19,445 nt of DNA from DATGFB01 sp032160545 (GTDB lineage: Bacteria; Actinomycetota; Actinomycetes; Mycobacteriales; Jatrophihabitantaceae), in assembly GCA_032160545.1 (NCBI GenBank), contig JAVHVN010000152.1, forward strand, positions 1 through 19,445. Direction: 5' to 3'. Below are positions 13,503-19,445 of the stretch, one piece after another. Within the stretch, counting starts at the first letter, position 1. Each line of letters opens with the position of its first letter. A program made the translations under genes and the position numbers. The notes below the pieces were generated by a model that saw only the letters and a program-made list of their open reading frames with translations, had not been told where the DNA came from and did no database searches.

Positions 13503-13554
13503 GGTTTTCTCCTGGTTGCAATGGGATGGCCGGGTACCGGACCTGAGGGGGCGG

Positions 13555-14223
13555 TCACCCGCTGTCGGGGAGTTGCATCTCGTGCAGGTCGTGCGCCTCG
13601 ACGAGCGGCGGTTCGGTGCCGGCCCGCACGTCATGCACCGAAACGCCTGGCGCCAGCTCGCGTAGCATCAGCCCGCTGCTGGTGAGGTCGATGACGGCGA
13701 GGTCGGTGATGATCCGCTGCACGCAGCCCTTGCCGGTCAGCGGGAGGCTGCACTGGTCGACGATCTTGGCGCTGCCGTCCTTGGCCGTGTGCTCCATCAT
13801 CACCAGCACCCGCTTCGCACCGTGGACGAGATCCATGGCGCCGCCCATGCCCTTGATCATCTTGCCGGGGATCGTCCAGTTCGCGAGGTCACCGTTGACC
13901 GCCACCTGCATCGCACCGAGCACCGCGACATCGATGTGGCCGCCGCGGATCATCCCGAAGCTGGTGGCGGAGTCGAAGTAGGAGGCACCCGGCAGGACGG
14001 TGACCGTCTCCTTTCCCGCGTTGATCAGGTCGGGGTCGACCTCGTCGTCGTAAGGGTAGGGGCCGACCCCGAGGATCCCGTTCTCGGACTGCAGCACGAC
14101 ATGTACTCCGTGCGCGACATAGTTGGGCACGAGCGTCGGCAGGCCGATCCCCAGGTTCACGTACTGCCCGTCGGACAGTTCCGCGGCGACGCGAGCCGCG
14201 AGCTGGGGCCGGGTGAGTGTCAC
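13555..14223 (-). CDS. scoB: 3-oxoacid CoA-transferase subunit B
   Basis: Beta subunit of a family I CoA-transferase that moves CoA from succinyl-CoA to acetoacetate or another 3-oxoacid. The 222-aa protein has YVNLGIGLPTLVPNY and the SENGILG motif whose Glu47 forms the glutamyl-CoA intermediate, followed by GYPYDDEVDP-like YPYDDEVDPDLINAG, and SFGMIRGGHIDVAVLGAMQV. The start is GTG 14223, which overlaps the scoA stop by 4 bases (GTGA), so the subunits are translationally coupled. Acetate- or butyrate-specific relatives exist; the exact acceptor is not resolved here. Confidence 0.93.
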   Translation of the reverse strand: MTLTRPQLAARVAAELSDGQYVNLGIGLPTLVPNYVAHGVHVVLQSENGILGVGPYPYDDEVDPDLINAGKETVTVLPGASYFDSATSFGMIRGGHIDVAVLGAMQVAVNGDLANWTIPGKMIKGMGGAMDLVHGAKRVLVMMEHTAKDGSAKIVDQCSLPLTGKGCVQRIITDLAVIDLTSSGLMLRELAPGVSVHDVRAGTEPPLVEAHDLHEMQLPDSG

Positions 14224-15008
14224 GAGCCGGCCTCCTCTGCCGCGCCGGATCCGGATCCGGCGCGGGAGCGCGTCGTGCGTTTCTCGATCTGCTTGCCGGC
14301 CTCACCCACCTCGACGACCCGCTGGACGAACACGCCAGGGGTGTCGACGTGCCCGGGGTCGAGTTCGCCCGGCTCGACCAGCTGCTCGACCTCGGCGATC
14401 GTGATCCGCCCCGCCATCGCACACAGCGGGTTGAAGTTGCGCGCGGAGGCGTCGAAGGAGAGGTTGCCGTGCCGGTCGCCGCGGGCCGCGCGCACCAACG
14501 CGAAGTCGGTGACGATGCCCAGCTCGAGGACATAGGTCGCACCGTCGAACTCGCGCACCTCTTTCGGCGGCGAGGCGACCGCCACCGAGCCGTCGGGCGC
14601 GTAGCGCCACGGCAGCCCGCCCTCGGCAACCAGGGTGCCGACGCCGGCCGGCGTGTAGAACGCGGGGATGCCAGAACCGCCCGCGCGCAGCCGTTCGGCC
14701 AGGGTGCCCTGCGGGCACAGCTCCAGCTCGAGCTCGCCGCCCAGGTACTGCCGCGCGAACTCCTTGTTCTCACCCACGTACGAGCCGATGGTGCGGCTGA
14801 TCCGCCCCGCGGCCAGCAGCAGGCCAAGCCCGCCGCCGTCGACGCCGCAGTTGTTCGACACCGTGCGCAGATCCGTCGTCCCCCGGGACAGCAGCGATTC
14901 GATGAGGTTGTGCGGTATGCCGCACAGGCCGAAACCCCCCACGGCGATCGACGCACCGTCCGGGATGTCGGCCACCGCCTCGGCTGCCGAACCGACCGTC
15001 TTGTCCAC
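14220..15008 (-). CDS. scoA: 3-oxoacid CoA-transferase subunit A
   Basis: Alpha subunit of the same enzyme, 262 aa. It carries the CoA-transferase 1 signature VGGFGLCGIPHNLIESLL (about 23-40), SNNCGVDGGGLGLLLAAGRI, SYVGENKEFARQYLGGELELELCPQGTLAERLR, and PAFYTPAGVGTLVAEGG. The C-terminal 20 residues are a Ser/Gly/Ala-rich tail not typical of the core. GTG 15008 is chosen because GAGGAGG lies just upstream and the family begins MDKTV; the frame stays open far upstream with no conserved content. The 96-bp region to the divergent membrane gene contains a -10-like TATCGT and a palindrome. Confidence 0.93.
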   Translation of the reverse strand: MDKTVGSAAEAVADIPDGASIAVGGFGLCGIPHNLIESLLSRGTTDLRTVSNNCGVDGGGLGLLLAAGRISRTIGSYVGENKEFARQYLGGELELELCPQGTLAERLRAGGSGIPAFYTPAGVGTLVAEGGLPWRYAPDGSVAVASPPKEVREFDGATYVLELGIVTDFALVRAARGDRHGNLSFDASARNFNPLCAMAGRITIAEVEQLVEPGELDPGHVDTPGVFVQRVVEVGEAGKQIEKRTTRSRAGSGSGAAEEAGS

Positions 15009-15066
15009 CGGGCCTCCTCGGGCGTCCTCGGGCGTCCCTGACGCCGGTTGGCAGGGGGACTCTGGG

Positions 15067-15088
15067 ACGATAACGATGTCACGTCGTT
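15067..15088. promoter_or_regulatory. Candidate promoter and operator between scoA and the membrane gene
   Basis: AACGATGTCACGTCGTT at 15072-15088 is an imperfect palindrome: 8-bp arms around one central C with one mismatch. It abuts the minus-strand hexamer TATCGT (15072-15067), which matches TANNNT and would give scoA a leader of about 50 nt. The palindrome would therefore sit in the -10/-35 spacer, a usual place for a TetR- or GntR-type repressor. No regulator gene is next to it. Low certainty; a 17-bp imperfect palindrome can occur by chance. Confidence 0.3.
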
Positions 15089-15104
15089 CCCGTACGGAGG
15101 TCCG

Positions 15105-17231
15105 ATGCCCGTCCCCGCTACCGGAACACGAGAGGCCGACGGGTCCCCGCCCGGCGCGCAACCGGGTGACGGTGCTGCGGCGAGCGGCGGTGGCGAGAGT
15201 GCTCGAGCGGGTGCGGTGATCCGGGCCGTCGCGGCCGCACCGGACCTGGTGGCCGCCGCCGTAGCCGGGTTCTGCATCGGCCCGATGGCCCTCATGCTCG
15301 CCGGTCACTTCAGCGGAGCTCTGGCAGCAGCGCTCGGCGTCGTCGGTTCGGCGCTGGCCGTCGCGGTGTGCGGGCTGCGCACCGAGTTCGCGGCGAGGGT
15401 GGACGTGCGCTGGACCCTCGTCGCGGCCGCCGTGGTCCTGGTCTGGCTCGTCTGGAACCTGCACTACACGGCCGAGGACGTCTACGCGACGCGCGATCCG
15501 GCGGCGTACACGATCAGCGGTCAGTGGCTGACCAACCACCCGTCGCTGCAGATCGCCACGCATCCCGAGATCTTCGGCAATCCGCCTGGGGGCGAATGGG
15601 GGACCGGGTCGTACGCCGTCGTCGACCGTGGCGGCATCCTCAACGGCCAGGGCAACCATCTCCTGCCGGTGCTGCTCGGGGTCAGCGGTTCCGTGTTCGG
15701 GGTCGGCGCACTGCTCGCCACCAACACGGTCCTCACCGCGCTCGCGCTGTTCGTCTTCTTCGGGTTCGCCCGACGGGTCGTCGGCCCGCGGCTCGCGCTG
15801 GTGGCGATGACCGCGTTCGCCGTGAGCATGCCGGTCATCTACGTCGGCCGGGACAGCTACACCGAATCGCTGGCCATGCTCTTCGTGGTCGGTTCGCTGG
15901 CGTTCGTCCACCGCGCTCACACGTCCGGGCGGCTCGCGGACTGGCTGCTGGCCGGCTTGCTCGGCGGCTTGGTGACGTGCGCCCGCGTCGACGGCTACCT
16001 CGCGCTCGTCGGGCTGGTCGCCGCCGGCGCGGCCGTCGCGGCGTTGGCGCCCCCCGGCCTGCGGTCTGCCGCGGTGCGGCGGTCGCTGGCCCTCGCGGGG
16101 GGCGCGGCGCTACCGGTCGTGTTGGGCTGGATCGACCTGACCCACGTGTCCCGGCAGTACTACCACGCCCAGCACGGCAACATCGTGCATCTGCTCGCGG
16201 CCCTGGGCGTAGCGGTGCTGGTCGCGCCGGTCTTCGTGCTGGCTGTGTGGCGTACCAGCCTCGGCAGGTGGCTGGCCACGGCGCGGGCCCGGCGCCGCAC
16301 GACGCGGGCACTCACCGCCCTCATCGTGCTCGCGTTCGCGGCGCTGGCCACCCGGCCGGCCTGGCAGATCACGCGGGGGCCGCGCCAGCTCGACCTCGAG
16401 AACATGCAACGCCGGTGGGGCGTCCCGGTCGACGGCACGCGGACCTACAACGAGCAGACCGTGCACTGGCTCGCGATGTACTACGGCTGGCCCACGGTCG
16501 TGCTCGCGGCGGCGGGTTACGTCCTGCTCGTCCGCGATCTCCTGCTCCGGGGACGTCGTGCGCTGGTCGCCCTGCTGACCGCCGGGCTGGCCACGTCCGC
16601 GCTGTACCTCTGGACCAGCGAGGTGGCGCCCGACCAGCCGTGGGCGATGCGGCGGTACGTGCCGGTCGTCCTGCCGGTGCTGCTGGTCGCCGCCTGCGTC
16701 GCGATCGGCGCGCTGTGGCGGCAGCATCGTGCTCGGCGCCTCATGCGCGGGGGCGCAATCGCAGGGGTGATCGCGATGATCGCGATACCGGCAGCGGTGT
16801 CGTGGCCCATGCGCAGCGTGCGGGAAGAGGTTCCGCAGCGTGCCCAGCTCGAGGCCATCTGTACGGCCGTGGGTCGCAGCGGCGCGGTGGTCGAGGTCGA
16901 CGCGGCGACAATCTTCGGCTACGGCCAGAGCATCCGCAGCTTCTGCAACGTGCCGGCGATCGGGCTGACCTCCGCGTCCACCGCCCAGATCGCCGAGATG
17001 AGCCGCGCCGTTCGCGCGACGGGCCGCACCCTGTTCGTTCTCGGCCAGAACCCGGACGAGACGGGCGGGCAGCCGGGCCGGGCGTTCGACGTGGTCATCG
17101 TGCAGCGTTGGCCCACGCAGATCAACAAGGCGCCCCGCCAGCCGGACCAGCAGCAGTACGCGGTGTGGCTCTCGCAGGTCGGCGCCGATGGCGTGCTGCG
17201 GCCGGTGCCTCCGGTCAGATCCGGTCCGTAA
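15105..17231 (+). CDS. Polytopic membrane protein, GT-C glycosyltransferase-like
   Basis: A 708-aa protein I cannot assign to a named family. After a disordered Gly/Ala/Pro-rich cytoplasmic N-terminus (1-40) there are about 14-16 hydrophobic segments between residues 45 and 570, then a soluble C-terminal domain of about 140 residues. The loop after the third helix (NLHYTAEDVYATRDPAAYTISGQWL) holds acidic residues as in the first outer loop of GT-C enzymes (PMT, ArnT and relatives), and later GRDSYTES and MRRYVPVVLPVLL also recall that superfamily. It may use a polyprenyl-phosphate sugar donor at the outer membrane face. ATG 15105 has a good ribosome binding site, CGGAGGT at 15095-15101. It diverges from scoA and converges with the TIGR03089 gene; nearby ugd and LCP genes fit an envelope role, but this is inference. 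Confidence 0.8.
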   Translation: MPVPATGTREADGSPPGAQPGDGAAASGGGESARAGAVIRAVAAAPDLVAAAVAGFCIGPMALMLAGHFSGALAAALGVVGSALAVAVCGLRTEFAARVDVRWTLVAAAVVLVWLVWNLHYTAEDVYATRDPAAYTISGQWLTNHPSLQIATHPEIFGNPPGGEWGTGSYAVVDRGGILNGQGNHLLPVLLGVSGSVFGVGALLATNTVLTALALFVFFGFARRVVGPRLALVAMTAFAVSMPVIYVGRDSYTESLAMLFVVGSLAFVHRAHTSGRLADWLLAGLLGGLVTCARVDGYLALVGLVAAGAAVAALAPPGLRSAAVRRSLALAGGAALPVVLGWIDLTHVSRQYYHAQHGNIVHLLAALGVAVLVAPVFVLAVWRTSLGRWLATARARRRTTRALTALIVLAFAALATRPAWQITRGPRQLDLENMQRRWGVPVDGTRTYNEQTVHWLAMYYGWPTVVLAAAGYVLLVRDLLLRGRRALVALLTAGLATSALYLWTSEVAPDQPWAMRRYVPVVLPVLLVAACVAIGALWRQHRARRLMRGGAIAGVIAMIAIPAAVSWPMRSVREEVPQRAQLEAICTAVGRSGAVVEVDAATIFGYGQSIRSFCNVPAIGLTSASTAQIAEMSRAVRATGRTLFVLGQNPDETGGQPGRAFDVVIVQRWPTQINKAPRQPDQQQYAVWLSQVGADGVLRPVPPVRSGP

Positions 17232-17260
17232 CCGGTGGCGCCGGTCAGATCCGGTCGGTG
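17201..17260. repeat. Tandem 30-bp duplication at convergent gene ends
   Basis: Two adjacent 30-bp units (17201-17230 and 17231-17260) match at 25 of 30 positions, with a perfect core CCGGTCAGATCCGGTC at 17211-17226 and 17241-17256. The first unit encodes the C-terminal PVPPVRSGP of the membrane protein before TAA; the second, read in the same frame, gives PVAPVRSGR then TGA. On the other strand the core contains the TGA of the TIGR03089 gene, and a second in-frame TGA lies 30 bp on. Confidence 0.85.
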
Positions 17261-17970
17261 ACCCGCTCCTGCTCGGCACGCCTGTCGAGCACGGCCGGAT
17301 CCGTGCAGTTGGCGATGTAGACGACCGAGCCGCCGACTGCCAGCGGGGCGAGCAGCGTGTCGAGCCAGTCGGTGGCGCTCGTCCACGGCCGGGTCGTCAG
17401 CACCCGGGCACCGCGCCGCAGCCCCAGCTCGCCGGCGCGATCGGCCGCACGCGCGGCTACCTCGGCGCGCGTCGCACCGTCGAGGCACGGGTCGGTCGCG
17501 GTGGCACCGAAGCGCACCGAACCCCAGGCGTCGGCCTGGGCGCGCACTGCGACGACGAAGTCGACGGTGCCCTGCGGTTCAGCGCCTCGAAAGCCGAGCG
17601 CCGCCGACGCCGGTGCCACGGCGAAAACCTCCGGTGCGCGCGCCGTCGCCGCCTCGACGTCCGGGCGCTGGTCACCGACGAACGCGACCTCGGCCGGGCC
17701 GTCGGCGGTCAGTCGCAACCCGGCGGTGAGGGCGCCGAGCAGGGGAGCGACCGAGATCCAGTGCGCCGGCAGCGAGATCAGCGCGGTGTCACCCGCTCCG
17801 AGGCCGAGCTCGTCCACGAGCAGGAAGTGTGTCTTGGCGATCCAGTTCGCGAGCGACTTGACCGACAATTCGGTGCGCTCGCCGGTGGCCTCGTCGTAGT
17901 AGGTGACGAAGGGACGAGACGGCTGGGTAGCGAGCAGTTCGGCGAAAAATCCTTCGGGGGTGGTGGCCAC
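17245..17970 (-). CDS. TIGR03089 family protein (AMP-binding-enzyme relative)
   Basis: Conserved actinobacterial protein of unknown function, 241 aa from GTG 17970. The N-terminal FVTYYDEATGERTELSVKSLANWIAKT and SLPAHWISVAPLLGALTAGL resemble the first part of acyl-adenylate-forming enzymes, but the catalytic P-loop and C-terminal lid of that superfamily are absent, so adenylation activity is not expected. TIGR03089 is known as a single-copy actinobacterial family with weak similarity to AMP-binding enzymes. GTG 17970 lies 2 bp beyond the LCP stop; a TTG at 17985 overlapping LCP is an alternative. No ribosome binding site is clear, so translation probably couples to the LCP gene. The LCP-TIGR03089 order mirrors Rv3267-Rv3268 of M. 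tuberculosis (from memory). A tandem repeat covers its stop codon. Confidence 0.85.
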   Translation of the reverse strand: MATTPEGFFAELLATQPSRPFVTYYDEATGERTELSVKSLANWIAKTHFLLVDELGLGAGDTALISLPAHWISVAPLLGALTAGLRLTADGPAEVAFVGDQRPDVEAATARAPEVFAVAPASAALGFRGAEPQGTVDFVVAVRAQADAWGSVRFGATATDPCLDGATRAEVAARAADRAGELGLRRGARVLTTRPWTSATDWLDTLLAPLAVGGSVVYIANCTDPAVLDRRAEQERVTDRI

Positions 17971-17972
17971 GA

Positions 17973-19445
17973 TCAGTTGATGCAACCCGCGTCGATCGGC
18001 TTGGGCTTCGGTGTCGCGGACCCGGTGGTCGCGGGCGTGGTGGCACCGGCCGTCCCTGTCGCGGACGGTGACGGGGTCGTGGGGAGCTTGACGGCCTTGC
18101 CGTCGGCGCCGAGCAGCAGCGTCAGGTGGGCGCTGGAGGCCACCTCCTGCAGCGTCGCACCGGGGACGTAGGCAGCCAGGGTCTTGGCCTGTGCCTGCAT
18201 CCCGTTCGCGTACTGGATGACCGTCGTCGGGCTGCTGGTCGCGTCGCCGACGGACGCCACGACGAAACCCTTCGAGCGCAGGAGGTTGGCGCTGGTCGTC
18301 GCTACGCCGTTCACGCCGCTGCCCGCGTTGCGCACGTCGACGGTCACCGCCGACGGCGCGACCGGCTTGGCTGTCGCGAGCGCCTTGTCGGTGTTGCCGA
18401 CCAGCCCGTCAACGAACTGCTGAACCTTGCTCGGCGTCACGAGGACGACGCTCGTGCCGGCGGAGGACGTGCCGAAGCCGTCGGTCGGGATGGTCTGCCC
18501 GACGATGTTGTCGGCGGAGAGGTTGATCATCTGCTCCGCGAGCACGCGCGGGTCGAGGCCGGAGTCCATGTACACCGACTTCTGGACGGCGCTGAGCAGG
18601 CGTTGCAGCTTCGACGGGTTCAGCAACGTTCCCGCGCTGGTGAGCTTGCGGAAGGTCGCAGTCAGGAAGTACCGCTGCCGCTCGACCCGGTCGAGGTCGC
18701 CCAGGCCGTTGGGGAAGTTGTACCGCTGCCGGACGAACGCGAGTGCCTGCTTGCCCTCGATATTGTTGATCCCCTTCTTCAGGTCGATGCCCGAGTCCGG
18801 CTCCTTGACCGCCGCGCACATGTTGACCTGCACCGGGCCGATGGCGAGGCTGATCCGATAGAAGCCGAGCAGGTCGACCTGCACGAAGTGGTCCAGCTTG
18901 AGGCCGGTCAGGTTCTGGATCGTCTGCACGAGCAGTGCCCCACCGGCAGCGCGCTTCTGGTCGGCAGTACCCGCGGCACGGTTGTAGGCATCGGGATATG
19001 CGGCGTTCAGCTTGTCCATGCCGAAGCCCGGGATGTTCACGTACGAGTCGCGCGGCAGCGAGATCAAGGTCGCCTTGGTGCCGTCGGCCGGCACGTGCAC
19101 GATCATCATCGTGTCGGTGTTGATGCTGCCGCCGTCGCGCCCGACCTTCAGTTGCTTGACCTGGGCGTCGGTCATGCTCGTGCGGTCGTCATTGCCGGCG
19201 ATCAGCAGGTTCTGGTCCTGCCCATCGATGTCCGCGGTGGTCGTCGTCTTCCCTGTCTTCACATCGGTCTTCGATCCACCGAGGCTGCTGATCTGCAGCC
19301 GCTGGACGTTGTCGTTCAACCCCCGCACGGTGTTCCACAGATAACCGATGTAGATGAGGATGAACAGCGACAGGGCGGCTGAGATGATCTTCACGATCAC
19401 CCGCCCGGAGTGCACGGCTCCGGCGGCGCCCCGCGACGGCCGACT
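17973..19445 (-). CDS. LCP (LytR-CpsA-Psr) family ligase, 5' end beyond window
   Basis: Membrane-anchored LCP enzyme that transfers lipid-linked polysaccharide to peptidoglycan on the outer face of the membrane. About 490 residues are present; the frame is open to the right edge, so the GTG at 19415 is probably internal. Numbered from that GTG: one membrane helix at 7-27, a Gln/Thr-rich linker, and the LCP domain at about 69-260 with SINTDTMMIVHV (Asp101), SLPRDSYVNIPG (Arg122, Asp123), GGALLVQTIQNLTGLKLDH, and RQRYNFPNGLGDLDRVERQRYF with the conserved Arg residues. A LytR_C domain follows (about 355-440, VTVDVRNAGSG), then a Thr/Ser/Pro/Ala-rich tail ending DAGCIN. Domain order and the neighbouring TIGR03089 gene match mycobacterial Lcp1 (Rv3267), which joins arabinogalactan to peptidoglycan; the polymer used here is not known. 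Confidence 0.93.
   Translation of the reverse strand, partial: SRPSRGAAGAVHSGRVIVKIISAALSLFILIYIGYLWNTVRGLNDNVQRLQISSLGGSKTDVKTGKTTTTADIDGQDQNLLIAGNDDRTSMTDAQVKQLKVGRDGGSINTDTMMIVHVPADGTKATLISLPRDSYVNIPGFGMDKLNAAYPDAYNRAAGTADQKRAAGGALLVQTIQNLTGLKLDHFVQVDLLGFYRISLAIGPVQVNMCAAVKEPDSGIDLKKGINNIEGKQALAFVRQRYNFPNGLGDLDRVERQRYFLTATFRKLTSAGTLLNPSKLQRLLSAVQKSVYMDSGLDPRVLAEQMINLSADNIVGQTIPTDGFGTSSAGTSVVLVTPSKVQQFVDGLVGNTDKALATAKPVAPSAVTVDVRNAGSGVNGVATTSANLLRSKGFVVASVGDATSSPTTVIQYANGMQAQAKTLAAYVPGATLQEVASSAHLTLLLGADGKAVKLPTTPSPSATGTAGATTPATTGSATPKPKPIDAGCIN

Noticed and set aside
15048..15104. GTG start at 15048 for the membrane protein
   Set aside because: It would overlap the putative promoter/operator, and ATG 15105 has a well-placed GGAGG.
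1..19445. CRISPR arrays, tRNA/rRNA genes, insertion sequences, integrases or prophage genes
   Set aside because: None seen by reading: no regularly spaced repeats of CRISPR size, no cloverleaf-like stretches, no transposase or integrase motifs. The toxin-antitoxin segment shows no flanking attachment repeats.

Overview
This is a GC-rich stretch of a chromosome from a member of the Actinomycetota. The clues are the strong G/C bias at third codon positions, frequent GTG starts, several start codons sitting 6-7 nt after a TANNNT -10 box with no Shine-Dalgarno sequence (leaderless mRNAs), and actinobacterial markers: a FadE25-type acyl-CoA dehydrogenase, a TIGR03089-type protein, and an LCP protein with a LytR_C domain. 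The species cannot be named from the sequence. By memory, the gene set resembles the M. tuberculosis Rv3267-Rv3276c neighbourhood (lcp1, Rv3268, fadE25, purE, purK), here expanded with extra genes. The window is densely coding; no gene-free stretch reaches 300 bases, and the longest (6792-6990) is about 200.

Left part (1-6800), purine and central carbon metabolism: the 3' part of purK overlaps purE (AIR carboxylation in purine synthesis), closed by a strong hairpin. Opposite it lies ugd (UDP-glucose 6-dehydrogenase). Divergent from ugd is a tight pgi-gnd operon (phosphoglucose isomerase and a short, NAD-type 6-phosphogluconate dehydrogenase). Tail-to-tail with it is a second, long NADP-type 6-phosphogluconate dehydrogenase, so two unrelated-length 6PGDHs with different predicted cofactors face each other 18 bp apart.

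Middle part (6800-11912): an unrecognised secreted protein with a beta-solenoid look and its own promoter and terminator, a metal-dependent amidohydrolase of unknown substrate, a long-form serine hydroxymethyltransferase (reverse strand), and a FadE25-like acyl-CoA dehydrogenase.

Accessory insert (11913-13010): a two-gene toxin-antitoxin module, a ParD-like antitoxin followed by a zeta/COG4185-type P-loop kinase toxin, preceded by a promoter embedded in a three-half-site GTAGCA/TGCTAC operator. This is the most interesting system in the window.

Right part (13011-19445): reverse-strand operon scoA-scoB-gpx (3-oxoacid CoA-transferase plus a Cys glutathione/thioredoxin peroxidase); divergent from it a large polytopic membrane protein with GT-C glycosyltransferase features; then, convergent with that, the reverse-strand pair LCP ligase (runs off the window edge) and TIGR03089. 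UDP-glucuronate synthesis, the GT-C-like protein and the LCP ligase suggest envelope polysaccharide work in this neighbourhood, but that link is inference.
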